NCBI GenBank assembly: GCA_023453025.1
Contig: JAEXUD010000022.1
Span: forward strand, 1 to 64,000
DNA length: 64,000 nt
DNA from: Bacillota bacterium
Lineage (GTDB): Bacteria > Bacillota > Clostridia > Tissierellales > Sedimentibacteraceae
Direction of reading: 5' to 3'
Below are positions 7,567 through 16,077 of this stretch, piece after piece. A program made the translations under genes and the position numbers. Within the stretch, counting starts at the first letter, position 1, and every line of letters begins with the position of its first letter. Below the pieces are notes generated by a model. That model was not told the origin of the DNA and did not search any database. It worked only from the letters and a program-made list of their open reading frames with translations.

Positions 7567-7717
7567 GAACAATCAAATTTCAAACAAATTATTTTCCTTA
7601 TTTACTAATACGGCAGTTAATTCTTCAACAAGATGCAGTGATTTTATATGGCAGCAGGCTAAGGTTCCAAACTGCCTGTTGGAAAGAGAAATAAAAGATA
7701 TTAAAAATCAAAATTAA
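7550..7717 (+). CDS. agrD: AgrD-like cyclic lactone autoinducer precursor (55 aa)
   Basis: This short gene starts inside the end of agrB, with AAGGAG 9 nt upstream. The product has an amphipathic N-terminal leader (KLFSLFTNTAVNS), a core SSTRCSDFIW and an acidic or charged tail QQAKVPNCLLEREI. The tail matches the conserved post-cleavage motif of AgrD peptides (compare DEVEVPKEL in Staphylococcus aureus or YQPKMPKSLL in clostridia). Placing the proline at position +6 after the cut, as in those peptides, puts cleavage after Trp34 and gives a predicted ring from Cys29 to Trp34 (CSDFIW, six residues). The ring assignment is inference. A second cysteine (Cys42) in the tail is unusual. Confidence 0.88.
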   Translation: MRNLFKNNQISNKLFSLFTNTAVNSSTRCSDFIWQQAKVPNCLLEREIKDIKNQN

Positions 7718-7723
7718 TAAAAT

Positions 7724-7756
7724 GCAAAAGAAACCATATCATACGGTTTCTTTTGC
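7724..7756. terminator. Bidirectional terminator between agrBD and agrCA
   Basis: GCAAAAGAAACC (7724-7735) and GGTTTCTTTTGC (7745-7756) form a perfect 12-bp stem with a 9-nt loop. It follows the agrD stop by 7 nt. The stem includes the last codons and the stop of agrC, and on the minus strand it is followed by ATTTTATTAATTTT, so it can end both converging transcripts. Confidence 0.8.
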
Positions 7757-9040
7757 GTTGTTTATATTAATTTCCTGAATAAATAATTCTTCTGTAACAG
7801 TTGTATCTATGGCAATATTGGGATTGTCTTCTTCAATTTGTTTCAGAATGTATAAGCCGTTTCCTCTGAATTTTCCGTTGGATGAGCCTCCATCCCTGTA
7901 CATTGACAACTCCTCAACCATTTTTGAATAGGTGTTGGCTACAATTATATTAACCTCGTCCTCATCTTCGTCTATCATTATGTCTATTGTCTTTTCTTTA
8001 GAATTGACTGCCGCATCTATTGCATTATCAAGGATAATACTGACAATATCATTCAATACAATATTAGGAATGCTGATATCTTTAATTTCTGCCCGGATAT
8101 CTGCATTCATTTTCACACCTGCGTTTAATGCTTTGCTTGTTTTTTCAATAAGCAATTTTTTTAATACTGCATCATATATTTTATCATAATTTGCAGAAAT
8201 TAAATTCTTCTGTGTTTTTTGTGCTGAAATTATATTGTTAATAAATTCTACGGCTTCTTCATATTGATTATTTTCAATGAGAGCCTGTATACCTATCAGA
8301 CGGTTTTTATATTCGTGCTCCTGACTGGCCAGCTGCTTTGCAAATTTTTCCACCTCACTGGTATAATTGTAAATGTTGTAGTAATCATATTTTGATTTTG
8401 TTGATATTTTAATTTGTATGAAATATGTTATATTCATTATTATAAACATTATTAGTAAAATCACCGAAACTATATGCTGTCTGCTGAGGTACGGCTGCAC
8501 AGATACTATGTAGCCAAGCAGACTGGTAAACAAAGTAAAAAACACAATATATTGAATTACTGAAAATAAATTTTTCTTTAATATAAAGTCTTCAATTTCA
8601 TTAAAAAAATTTTTATCCTTGATTAATAACGAAACTGCTAATGCTATAATAAAAAATGTGAAATGCATTATATAAATCAAATGCAAATGCTGCTGGATGT
8701 AACTAATGTCTATACTAAATATTGTCAAGTACAGCAAGGAATTTAATACATCGCACAACATACCTATGGAATAGGAAAATATACATACGATAAAGGAAAT
8801 TATAGCTCCCCTTTTATAGATCAGTTTTATAATTATAGTATATATACTGATTACAAATACAATTTTGTAAATCATGTTAAAGCTGCCGGCAATTCTGAGA
8901 AATGGAATTGCGGCTAAAATAATAATAAAATTTTTCAATTTGAAATATTCTTGTCTGTTCAACAACCTGCCGGCTATTAGTACTGTACAAATATAGCAGG
9001 AAATAAAGCTTCCAACAGCTCCGGCTATTATTTGACCCAT
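7739..9040 (-). CDS. agrC: AgrC-like receptor histidine kinase
   Basis: This 433-residue sensor has six or seven membrane helices in residues 1-210, the usual receptor part for cyclic peptide signals. A cytoplasmic kinase of the GHKL (HATPase_c_5) class follows. The phospho-acceptor region is QEHEYKNRLIGIQALIE with His near 242. The N-box appears as IILDNAIDAAVNSKE and the G-box as GKFRGNGLYILK. The gene overlaps the downstream end of its partner regulator by 13 bp (9028-9040), so the pair is coupled. It converges with agrBD and ends within the shared terminator stem. Confidence 0.9.
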   Translation of the reverse strand: MGQIIAGAVGSFISCYICTVLIAGRLLNRQEYFKLKNFIIILAAIPFLRIAGSFNMIYKIVFVISIYTIIIKLIYKRGAIISFIVCIFSYSIGMLCDVLNSLLYLTIFSIDISYIQQHLHLIYIMHFTFFIIALAVSLLIKDKNFFNEIEDFILKKNLFSVIQYIVFFTLFTSLLGYIVSVQPYLSRQHIVSVILLIMFIIMNITYFIQIKISTKSKYDYYNIYNYTSEVEKFAKQLASQEHEYKNRLIGIQALIENNQYEEAVEFINNIISAQKTQKNLISANYDKIYDAVLKKLLIEKTSKALNAGVKMNADIRAEIKDISIPNIVLNDIVSIILDNAIDAAVNSKEKTIDIMIDEDEDEVNIIVANTYSKMVEELSMYRDGGSSNGKFRGNGLYILKQIEEDNPNIAIDTTVTEELFIQEININNAKETV

Positions 9041-9768
9041 TTTACCAGCTCCCTTATTTTTTCTTCACTGCCCTCTAATTCATGGTCAAATTTTAATCCT
9101 GCTTTTTTACTGACGGGGTCTGCAAAAACAACAAAGTCCTTATTAACTATTGTAGTTCTGGAAATTTGAAAGAACCTGTCATCCAGCTTTTTCATAATAG
9201 AATTTATTGAAGAAACAACTTCCAGCTCTCCTTCCATGTAATTGGGCTGCATTTTGATTAATACACTTCTTGAATCACCTTGCAGTTCGATAAATAAAAT
9301 ATACTTATACTTCAGCTTATAACATGCCTTTTTTTTATATACAACCAGCACACCGGTATCTGTTTCTTCTTGTCTTGTAATTAATTCTCTGTTTCCCTTT
9401 TTAATTGCGGCAACCAGCTCCCCAAGACCATAATCGGATTTAATTATGAAATCAATCGGCTGTATTTTATGTTTTATAATATTGGGCGACATGAGTGTAT
9501 TATTTGTCAGAAATATTACTTCATCATTATAGTTTCTTGTTTTTCGTATTTTTTTTGCGATATCATAGCCGTCTGCATTTTTGCTGTTTAAATCAATGTC
9601 CAGAATAAAGATTGAAGGTACAGTATTTTTTTCTATATGATTCTTGAAATTTACATCATATTTGTAAAATTTGTAAATTATTATGTCACTATTAAATTCT
9701 TTTTTTAATTCTTTGATAATTTTGTCAGAAAATTCAACGTTGTCGTCACACAGTACAATATTCAGCAC
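9028..9768 (-). CDS. agrA: AgrA-like LytTR response regulator
   Basis: The protein has an N-terminal receiver domain (IVLCDDN acidic pocket; phospho-acceptor Asp57 in PSIFILDIDL) and a C-terminal LytTR DNA-binding domain from about residue 140 (YILFIELQGDSR, then MKKLDDRFFQISRTTIVNKD). At 246 residues it is a normal size for AgrA. The start is GTG at 9768, with AAGGGGGGA just upstream. It is transcribed first, ahead of agrC, the reverse of the staphylococcal order. I did not find a convincing pair of LytTR half-sites in front of agrB or in front of this gene. Confidence 0.9.
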   Translation of the reverse strand: MLNIVLCDDNVEFSDKIIKELKKEFNSDIIIYKFYKYDVNFKNHIEKNTVPSIFILDIDLNSKNADGYDIAKKIRKTRNYNDEVIFLTNNTLMSPNIIKHKIQPIDFIIKSDYGLGELVAAIKKGNRELITRQEETDTGVLVVYKKKACYKLKYKYILFIELQGDSRSVLIKMQPNYMEGELEVVSSINSIMKKLDDRFFQISRTTIVNKDFVVFADPVSKKAGLKFDHELEGSEEKIRELVKWVK

Positions 9769-10087
9769 AATATATCCCCCCTTATAGCACCTATATAATA
9801 TATATCGGTTTTTTTCTGTGATTTTTTATTTTTTTATCCAATAGCAATCATTTACATATTTGTCATGAAATACTCTTATTTACATATGAGAAATGATATC
9901 TTAACGTTTGCCTCACAACTCATTTTCCATGCAAATTCTGAAAGTCAATACTATTTATGCTTCTATAATATAGACGATTATTCTGTGCATTATGTTTCCA
10001 CATTTGGAAGCATTGCAATAACAAGTTGTTTACTAATCATTCATAAACTTATCACTGCGTGCTGTAAAAAAGAACTCTAAACATAAT
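9769..10087. other. AT-rich intergenic region upstream of agrA
   Basis: It contains the agrA promoter region (TATATATTATATAGG on the minus strand), a direct repeat TTTACATAT at 9851-9859 and 9879-9887, and a segment at 9958-9987 shared with 3623-3652. A 71-codon open frame (9865-10080) has no ribosome site and looks non-coding. Confidence 0.5.
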
Positions 10088-10333
10088 TTAGAATTCTATA
10101 AATTTTGGTGTCACTCCGTCTAATTTTTTGATTTTTTCGTGCAATTCCTGGAATTCATTCTTATTGCCGTACAGATGAAGAAGTATTATTCCGTCCATGG
10201 AACATTTCTCTTCATCTGTTTCGTGAAATCCAACTCTTGTTTTTATTATGCAGCCGTATTCTGTGAGAATTTCCTGCAGCTGAGGAGCCTTAGCCGCTCT
10301 TTCCTCTACTTTTACCGCCATTATTGAATACAT
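10088..10333 (-). CDS. Small ACT/ferredoxin-like regulator-type protein (81 aa)
   Basis: The 81-residue protein is built as one compact alpha/beta domain. It begins SIMAVKVEERAAKAPQLQEI and continues to YGCIIKTRVGFHE, IILLHLYGNKNEFQEL and LDGVTPKFIEF. The pattern of two beta-alpha-beta halves and LxxILxEYGxIIxxRxG resembles the family annotated as iron-only hydrogenase system regulators (TM1266-like, NikR C-terminal fold). No hydrogenase genes are nearby, so the role is open; a small-ligand sensor is plausible. AAGGTG precedes the ATG by 5 nt. Confidence 0.65.
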   Translation of the reverse strand: MYSIMAVKVEERAAKAPQLQEILTEYGCIIKTRVGFHETDEEKCSMDGIILLHLYGNKNEFQELHEKIKKLDGVTPKFIEF

Positions 10334-10431
10334 CTTATCACCTTACCTTGTTAATATTTTAATATATTATTGTCTGAATTTTATAAAAATAAACTTAATA
10401 TTTTAATTCGTTTTTAAGTAAGCTGATACTA

Positions 10432-10641
10432 TTATTCTATTTCTTTGAACCTGTCTACGTATTTTCCTTCCAGCTCAACCTTTTCCGTAAACATGGACAA
10501 GGGACGAACCCATATACCTCTTTCGCCATACAATGCCTGATAGACTACCATATCCTCTTCTGTTTCGGAGTGCTTTGCCAGATGAAGCACCAGGTATTCA
10601 TTTCCCTTGAAATGTCTGTATCTTTTCCCTTCTTTAATCAT
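10432..10641 (-). CDS. DUF1653 protein (69 aa)
   Basis: The protein MIKEGKRYRHFKGNEYLVLH, continuing AKHSETEEDMVVYQALYG and WVRPLSMFTEKVELEGKYVDRF, is a textbook DUF1653 sequence (YRHFKG, HSET, VVYQxLYG, WVRPxxMF). Its function is unknown. I choose the ATG at 10641 because AAAGGA lies 6 nt upstream. The frame extends to a TTG at 10662 without a ribosome site. Confidence 0.88.
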   Translation of the reverse strand: MIKEGKRYRHFKGNEYLVLHLAKHSETEEDMVVYQALYGERGIWVRPLSMFTEKVELEGKYVDRFKEIE

Positions 10642-10709
10642 GTTATTCCTTTCTTTAATCAATTTTGTGCATCAACATTTTGAATTTTGGTTTAAGCTCC
10701 GGCTTTTAT

Positions 10710-11114
10710 TTATATCTCGGGAAACCAGATTTTTATTTCCCGCTGTGCACTTTCTGCTGAATCTGAGGCATGAACGCTGTTTTCGGATTTTGACAATGCA
10801 TACCTTCCTCTGATTGAAGACAGCTCTGCATTTTCAGGGTCTGTTGCACCGTTTAATTTCCGAACTTCTTCCACAGCATTATCACCTTCGATTATTAATG
10901 CACACACGTCATTTCTTGTTATGTAATCTATAAGCTCTCTGAAAAATGGTTTTTCCCTGTGTTCAGCATAGTGTTCTTCCGCAATTTCAATTGTGGCTTT
11001 TATTATTTTCATTGCAGATATATGCAGGCTTGATTTTTCATAGACAGAAATAATTTCTCCCATTAATTTTCTTTCCATTGCATCCGGTTTTATCAACACT
11101 AATGTTCTTTCCAT
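10710..11114 (-). CDS. ndk: Nucleoside diphosphate kinase
   Basis: The enzyme transfers phosphate between nucleoside triphosphates and diphosphates. The 134-residue protein shows the family start TLVLIKPDAMERKLMGEI, the Kpn-loop region NGATDPENAE, and the phospho-histidine His115 in NSVHASDS. Length is normal for the cytosolic enzyme. AGGAGGAAAGAGC precedes the ATG. It is a single gene in a run of small minus-strand genes. Confidence 0.96.
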   Translation of the reverse strand: MERTLVLIKPDAMERKLMGEIISVYEKSSLHISAMKIIKATIEIAEEHYAEHREKPFFRELIDYITRNDVCALIIEGDNAVEEVRKLNGATDPENAELSSIRGRYALSKSENSVHASDSAESAQREIKIWFPEI

Positions 11115-11263
11115 GCTCTTTCCTCCTTATATAATTGGACATTACAGCTAATTTGCTATAATGTAAGCTGCTTAAATATTTCTCTTTTACTTTATTATAT
11201 ATAATATAATTTGTTTTTTAAAGATTAATAATTATTATGTCAACATTTTTTACAAATTATCTA

Positions 11264-11292
11264 TTTATAAAATCTTTAAAATAAGTTATAAT
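11264..11292 (+). promoter_or_regulatory. Putative promoter of the SNF2 helicase gene
   Basis: TTTATA (11264-11269) and TATAAT (11287-11292) with a 17-bp spacer. The -10 is consensus, the -35 weak. Confidence 0.45.
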
Positions 11293-11326
11293 AATTTATT
11301 AGATTATTTTTTTGGGTGGTGAAATT

Positions 11327-14300
11327 ATGGGAAAAGTCAATTTTAGTATAACCGATATTAAAAATTGTTCGGAAAATCCAATAACCTATAAACGAGGGGT
11401 TGAGTATTATAACAACAATATGGTCGTAAAAATAAGCACACAGAAAATACAAGACAGTGATGATAACAGATATAATACAAAATATACAGCATTGGTCAAG
11501 GGAAAAAGCTATTCATCCTATGATACCGAAGTCATATTGGATGAAAAAGGAGACATAGCGGACTTTGATTGTGATTGTCCTGCTTTTTTGGAAAATATGG
11601 GAAGCTGCAAGCATATAGTTGCGACAATGCTAAAAATATATTACAGCAATAATCCAAAGATAATCTCTTATAGTGATGTGGTATTTAAGGAACACAAAAA
11701 TCAGATAAAAAGAAATTATCCTCTTGAGGATTTAATAAGCGTATTTGAAAATAAAATAAAGGAAAGTGTTATATCAGAACAAAAGGATGGCTCGGTAATT
11801 CTTACACCAATTTTATATATTGCCGGTAAAGAGGATTTGGGAATTGAATTTACAATAGGTGATAAAAGACAGTATGTAGTAAAAGACGCATATGAACTGG
11901 CTGATAATATCAAAAACAAAGTAAATAAAGTATATGGCAAGGGTCTGGAATTTGATCATGATTTAAATGGCTTTGAAAAAAATTCAAAACAATTAGCACT
12001 TTATTTAAGAGATGAAGCTGAAATCTATAGGCAGGTTGTCAAAAAAACTTCCGGCTTATATAATTCTTCTACATTAAACGGCCGTGCCTTCAGGATATTT
12101 CCTTATTCATTCGACTCTTTTTTCAATTTGTTTGACGGACAGACGATAGAGTGCCACGGATACAAGTATCCATACAACAGCCTTACTTTTACAAACGGTG
12201 ACCCTGCCGCTGAGTTTTACATCAATGAAGAAGGTAAAGATCAATATACACTTTCAACAAATTTATATTTTTCTTTTACATTAAATTCTAACAATCACAC
12301 CTACGTAATTGTAGACGATATGCTGTATAAGTGTTCAAAGGAATTTGAAAATACTGTTATGCCGGCTGTTAATAAAATTATGTCGCAAACAACAAAAACA
12401 ATTACTCTCACAAAGGATTTAATGGGTAAATTCTGTTCTGCCGTATTGCCTCAAATATCAAAGCATGCAAAGGTTAAAACAGACCTTGAGATATCTGACA
12501 AATTGAATGTGATGCCGCTGTCTGCAAGCATATATCTTGACTGCAACAGCCTGGGACACATATATGCCTCAGTTATTTTCAGCTATGGCGATATGGAAAT
12601 TAATCCCTTCAGGAAATCTGCAATGGACAACACTGTAGTCAGAAATCTGCTGGAGGAAACCAAAATTCTTGTTGCAATAGAAAATGCAGGTTTTGAAAAA
12701 GCCGCAGTCAAATTTACCATGACTGATGAAAATAAAATTTATGAGTTTTTGACCTCAGGGGTAAGCGATTTAACTTCACTGTGTGAAGTTAACATAAGTG
12801 ATGATTTCAAAAAAATTGATATAAAATACCCTAAGTCTATGTCCATGGGTGTCAAGCTGGAAAACAACCTTATTAAAATAGATATTGACAAGCTTGAATT
12901 TGACCCGTCAGAGCTAAAAGATATCTTATCATCATATAGTAAAAAGAAAAAATATTTCAGATTAAAGGACGGTTCTTTCTTGAACCTGGACAATGAATAT
13001 TTCAACACAATGCAAAAACTTGTCGAAGATTTGAATGTAACAGATGAAGAGCTTGAAAAGGGACATATTGAAATACCTGAGTATCGCTCTTTATATTTAG
13101 ACAGCTTAATAAGAAATAATGCATGGATACAAGCAGACAGAGCTCACAACTTCAGAGAGATGATAAGGAATATAAGCGAGTCAGGGGATCTTGATTTTGA
13201 ACTCCCCGCAAATTTGAAGCCTATAATGAGAAGCTACCAGCTGACAGGTTTCAAATGGTTGAAATCATTAGCAAAATATTCACTGGGCGGAATTTTGGCT
13301 GATGATATGGGTCTTGGAAAAACTCTTCAGGTTATCAGCTTGTTAGCCTCTGACAAAAGCAATATGCCATCAATAGTAGTGTGCCCTACTTCACTGGTTT
13401 ATAACTGGCATAGTGAAATCGAAAAATTCTCTCCTGACATTTCGACTTTAATAATTGCGGGAGCTTCCACAGAAAGAAGCAAATTAATATCATCAATCAA
13501 TGATTATGATTTAATACTGACTTCCTATGACCTGGTAAAGAGAGACATAGAATTATACGAAGGCTATGAATTCAAGTACTGTATATTGGATGAAGCTCAG
13601 TACATTAAAAATTCTACAACTCAAAACGCAAAGGCTGTTAAGCTTTTAAAAAGCCGGATTCGATTTGCCCTTACAGGAACTCCGATAGAAAATTCATTGG
13701 CTGACTTGTGGTCCATATTTGATTTCATAATGCCGGGATATCTGCTGAGCTACAAGAAATTCAAGGACAAATATGAAGTTCCGATTGTGAAGGACGAAGA
13801 TACGGACATGCTTCAAAGATTGAACAAACAAGTTGTTCCTTTTATTTTAAGAAGATTAAAAAGAGATGTGCTTAAAGAGCTGCCTGATAAAATTGAAACC
13901 CTGACATATGCTCAAATGGAGGAAGTCCAAAGAAAGCTGTATGAAGCAGAGCTTATGAAGCTGAATAAAGAATTTAATAATGAAATTAAAGAAAACGGCT
14001 ATGAAAAAAGCCAGATTAAAATTCTTTCAATGCTTACAAGGTTAAGACAAATATGCTGTGACCCTGCCCTTTACTTTGACAATTATGACGGCGGCAGCGC
14101 AAAACTTGATTTATGTATGGAAATTGTAAAAAATAGTATTGAAAATAATCACAAGGTCCTGATTTTCTCTCAATTTACTTCAATGCTGAGAATTATAGAG
14201 GGTCAGCTAACGTTGAATAGCATTGATTATTTTGTATTGACAGGAGCAACAAAAAGCATGGAAAGATTAGAGCTGGCTAATAAATTCAATATCAATGAGA

Positions 14301-14608
14301 CACCGGTATTTTTAATTTCATTAAAAGCAGGCGGAACCGGTCTTAATTTAACCGGTGCTGATGTTGTTATTCATTTCGACCCATGGTGGAATATAAGTGC
14401 TCAAAACCAGGCTACAGACAGGACTCACCGCATTGGTCAAAACAACAAGGTCCAGGTATTCAAGCTTATAACCAAAAACACTATCGAAGAAAAAATAGAA
14501 AAGCTGCAGCAAAGCAAAAAGAACCTGGCAGATTCAGTTATAAAGAAAGGTGAAGTATTAATAAATTCACTTTCAAAGGATGAGATAAACAGTTTATTTC
14601 AGATTTAA
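11327..14608 (+). CDS. SWIM-domain SNF2-family helicase
   Basis: This ~1093-residue protein is a bacterial SNF2/RapA-like ATPase. Near residues 70-100 it has a SWIM zinc finger (DCDCPAFLENMGSCKH, CxC...CxH). A long SNF2-associated region follows. From about residue 630 it carries the helicase: Walker A ADDMGLGKTLQ, Walker B LDEAQ, motif III LTGTPIENS, and motifs V and VI GGTGLNL and QATDRTHRIGQ. Such proteins translocate on DNA and may remodel nucleoprotein complexes; the target is unknown. I place the start at the ATG at 11327, behind GGGTGGTG; an upstream TTG at 11312 is in frame. Nothing marks it as part of a defence cluster. Confidence 0.93.
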   Translation: MGKVNFSITDIKNCSENPITYKRGVEYYNNNMVVKISTQKIQDSDDNRYNTKYTALVKGKSYSSYDTEVILDEKGDIADFDCDCPAFLENMGSCKHIVATMLKIYYSNNPKIISYSDVVFKEHKNQIKRNYPLEDLISVFENKIKESVISEQKDGSVILTPILYIAGKEDLGIEFTIGDKRQYVVKDAYELADNIKNKVNKVYGKGLEFDHDLNGFEKNSKQLALYLRDEAEIYRQVVKKTSGLYNSSTLNGRAFRIFPYSFDSFFNLFDGQTIECHGYKYPYNSLTFTNGDPAAEFYINEEGKDQYTLSTNLYFSFTLNSNNHTYVIVDDMLYKCSKEFENTVMPAVNKIMSQTTKTITLTKDLMGKFCSAVLPQISKHAKVKTDLEISDKLNVMPLSASIYLDCNSLGHIYASVIFSYGDMEINPFRKSAMDNTVVRNLLEETKILVAIENAGFEKAAVKFTMTDENKIYEFLTSGVSDLTSLCEVNISDDFKKIDIKYPKSMSMGVKLENNLIKIDIDKLEFDPSELKDILSSYSKKKKYFRLKDGSFLNLDNEYFNTMQKLVEDLNVTDEELEKGHIEIPEYRSLYLDSLIRNNAWIQADRAHNFREMIRNISESGDLDFELPANLKPIMRSYQLTGFKWLKSLAKYSLGGILADDMGLGKTLQVISLLASDKSNMPSIVVCPTSLVYNWHSEIEKFSPDISTLIIAGASTERSKLISSINDYDLILTSYDLVKRDIELYEGYEFKYCILDEAQYIKNSTTQNAKAVKLLKSRIRFALTGTPIENSLADLWSIFDFIMPGYLLSYKKFKDKYEVPIVKDEDTDMLQRLNKQVVPFILRRLKRDVLKELPDKIETLTYAQMEEVQRKLYEAELMKLNKEFNNEIKENGYEKSQIKILSMLTRLRQICCDPALYFDNYDGGSAKLDLCMEIVKNSIENNHKVLIFSQFTSMLRIIEGQLTLNSIDYFVLTGATKSMERLELANKFNINETPVFLISLKAGGTGLNLTGADVVIHFDPWWNISAQNQATDRTHRIGQNNKVQVFKLITKNTIEEKIEKLQQSKKNLADSVIKKGEVLINSLSKDEINSLFQI

Positions 14609-14702
14609 AAATTTTTTGTCCCAAAATTTTTTGAGCAATATGGAAATTTATAATAAGTATATAAAAATTGTATCTGCAGAAAATATAGCTGAGGTGAAAA
14701 AT

Positions 14703-14855
14703 ATGAAAATGATGAAAACACCTGGAAAATTTATGCTTGGCGTAGGCTTGACTGCTGCTGCCGCAGTTGCAGTAGCACCGGTTGTCAGAAGTATGATGAA
14801 TAATAGAAATTCAACATCCTCCGGCAATAGCTCAGACAACTATTCCTTACACTAA
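14703..14855 (+). CDS. Small Ala-rich membrane-interacting protein (50 aa)
   Basis: The 50-residue product starts MKMMKTPGKFMLGVGLTAAA, continues with a hydrophobic AVAVAPVV, and ends in a Ser/Asn-rich polar tail. GAGGTG lies 7 nt before the ATG at 14703. An earlier in-frame TTG at 14616 lacks a site. One membrane helix is likely, with topology like small YtxH-type proteins, but I do not recognise a family. It is followed by a strong terminator. Confidence 0.55.
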   Translation: MKMMKTPGKFMLGVGLTAAAAVAVAPVVRSMMNNRNSTSSGNSSDNYSLH

Positions 14856-14863
14856 ACACCAGT

Positions 14864-14898
14864 AAAAAAAATAAAGCCCGAAAAGGGCTTTATTTTTT
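14864..14898 (+). terminator. Intrinsic terminator before perR
   Basis: AAATAAAGCCC and GGGCTTTATTT form a stem with a GAAAA loop and a run of T, downstream of 14703-14855. The A-run on the other side makes it potentially bidirectional. Confidence 0.85.
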
Positions 14899-14922
14899 GC
14901 AGAAAATTTTTTAAAATAATAC

Positions 14923-14970
14923 TTGACACATATTAATGTTAATGTTATTATTGTATTGTAATCATTACAA
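14923..14970 (+). promoter_or_regulatory. perR-rbr promoter with Per box
   Basis: TTGACA (14923-14928), a 17-bp spacer and TATTAT (14946-14951) form a near-consensus promoter. Directly downstream, TTGTAATCATTACAA (14956-14970) is a perfect 7-1-7 inverted repeat close to the Fur/PerR box TTATAATNATTATAA. Its position over the transcription start predicts autorepression of perR and co-regulation of rubrerythrin. Confidence 0.82.
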
Positions 14971-15007
14971 CTTAATAATAATTACAATATAACGCGCAGG
15001 AGGGATT

Positions 15008-15433
15008 ATGAAAGTAAAATATGATGATTTGCTAAATGAATTGAAAAAGAAAAAAATTCGTCTCTCCCACCAAAGACTTAAGGTTCTGGAATACCTTACA
15101 CAAAATTACATTCATCCGACAGCTGATCAGATATATACCGGACTTCATGATGAGGTACCGACATTATCTAAAACAACTGTGTATAACACCTTAAATTCAT
15201 TGGCAGAGGCTGGATTGGTAAGAGTTATAAATATAGAGGATAATGAAACACGCTATGACATTGTTGTTGATAATCATGGCCATTTCAAGTGTGAGTCATG
15301 CAAGAAAATTTTTGATTTCAACATAGATATTGATTCCTTTGACACTCATGATTTATACGGGTTTAAAATTGCAGATAAGAATATTTACTTTAAGGGTATA
15401 TGCCCTCAATGTCAAAAAAACTTAAAAAAATAA
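15008..15433 (+). CDS. perR: PerR-type peroxide-sensing Fur-family repressor
   Basis: The 141-residue protein is a Fur-family winged-helix repressor: helix-turn-helix SKTTVYNTLNSLAEAGLV, then the dimerisation and metal domain RYDIVVDNHGHFKCESC and a C-terminal CPQC. The two CxxC motifs form the structural zinc site. The sensor ligands match PerR rather than Fur: aspartate in RYD, HGH, and aspartate in the following IFDF. The gene starts at ATG with GGAGG, sits 36 bp upstream of rubrerythrin, and has its own Per box. Assignment to PerR is by those ligands and context. Confidence 0.88.
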   Translation: MKVKYDDLLNELKKKKIRLSHQRLKVLEYLTQNYIHPTADQIYTGLHDEVPTLSKTTVYNTLNSLAEAGLVRVINIEDNETRYDIVVDNHGHFKCESCKKIFDFNIDIDSFDTHDLYGFKIADKNIYFKGICPQCQKNLKK

Positions 15434-15469
15434 TAACAATTAAAAATTATATATTATGGAGGATTAGAA

Positions 15470-15961
15470 ATGGAAAACAAAACATTACAAAACTTATTGG
15501 ATAGCTTCGCAGGAGAATCACAAGCTAACAGAAAATACTTAGCTTATGCAAAGAAAGCTGAAAAAGAAGGAAATACCAACGCAGCCAAATTATTCAGAGC
15601 AGCATCGGACGCAGAAGCCTTGCATGCTCAAAAGCATCTGGAGGTTGCGGGAAAAATCAAAACTACAGAGGAAAATCTAAAGGATGCTGTTGCCGGTGAA
15701 ACATACGAATTTGAAAGCATGTATCCTGAATTTCTAAAAGACGCAGAAACTGAAGGCAACAAAGCTGCAATTAATACTTTCACCTTGGCAATGGAAGCAG
15801 AAAAGGTTCATGCTAAATTATACAAGGAAGCATTGGAAAACATCGGTGAAACAGAAGAAATATTCTACTATCTATGTCCTGTTTGCGGAAATATTGAAAA
15901 AGCAGTACCGGACAAATGCAGCATCTGTGGAGTACCCGGTTCAAAATTCATAAAATACTAA
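15470..15961 (+). CDS. rbr: Rubrerythrin
   Basis: Rubrerythrins are diiron peroxidases that detoxify hydrogen peroxide in anaerobes. The 163-residue protein shows the four-helix-bundle iron ligands in GESQANRKY, EALHAQKH, and EAEKVHAK, and a C-terminal rubredoxin-like FeS4 site (CPVCGNIE, then CSICG). It is at the short end of the family's length range. It follows perR by 36 bp, with a ribosome site TGGAGGATTAGAA. Expression should rise when PerR is oxidised. Confidence 0.96.
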   Translation: MENKTLQNLLDSFAGESQANRKYLAYAKKAEKEGNTNAAKLFRAASDAEALHAQKHLEVAGKIKTTEENLKDAVAGETYEFESMYPEFLKDAETEGNKAAINTFTLAMEAEKVHAKLYKEALENIGETEEIFYYLCPVCGNIEKAVPDKCSICGVPGSKFIKY

Positions 15962-15983
15962 TTCATAATAAAGTCTATTTAGT

Positions 15984-16069
15984 GCTATTGTCACCCTGAG
16001 CAAAAGCGAAGGATCTCATCTCTTTAAAATTATGAGATTCTTCGGGCAAGCCCTCAGAATGACAATAAC
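15984..16069. repeat. Interspersed palindromic repeat (GTCACCCTGAGC family)
   Basis: GCTATTGTCACCCTGAGC and its partner GCCCTCAGAATGACAATAAC form the outer arms of an 86-bp imperfect palindrome. AAGCGAAGGATCTCAT pairs inside with ATGAGATTCTTCGGGC. It is GC-richer than its surroundings. Sequences of this type (GTCATTCTGAGC with GAAGAATCTC) are widespread interspersed hairpins in many bacterial genomes. It would form a long stem in the 3-prime end of the rubrerythrin mRNA. Confidence 0.85.
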
Positions 16070-16077
16070 GAAACCTG

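Noticed and set aside
7559..7570. agrB frameshift near its end
   Set aside because: The overlap with the agrD start is the normal coupled arrangement and both frames are intact.
9851..9887. TTTACATAT direct repeats in front of agrA as LytTR sites
   Set aside because: The spacing of 28 bp and the sequence do not match LytTR half-sites, which are usually about 21 bp apart.
9865..10080. 71-codon plus-strand open frame in the agrA upstream region
   Set aside because: No ribosome site, no recognisable protein, and it overlaps a segment repeated in another gene-free stretch.
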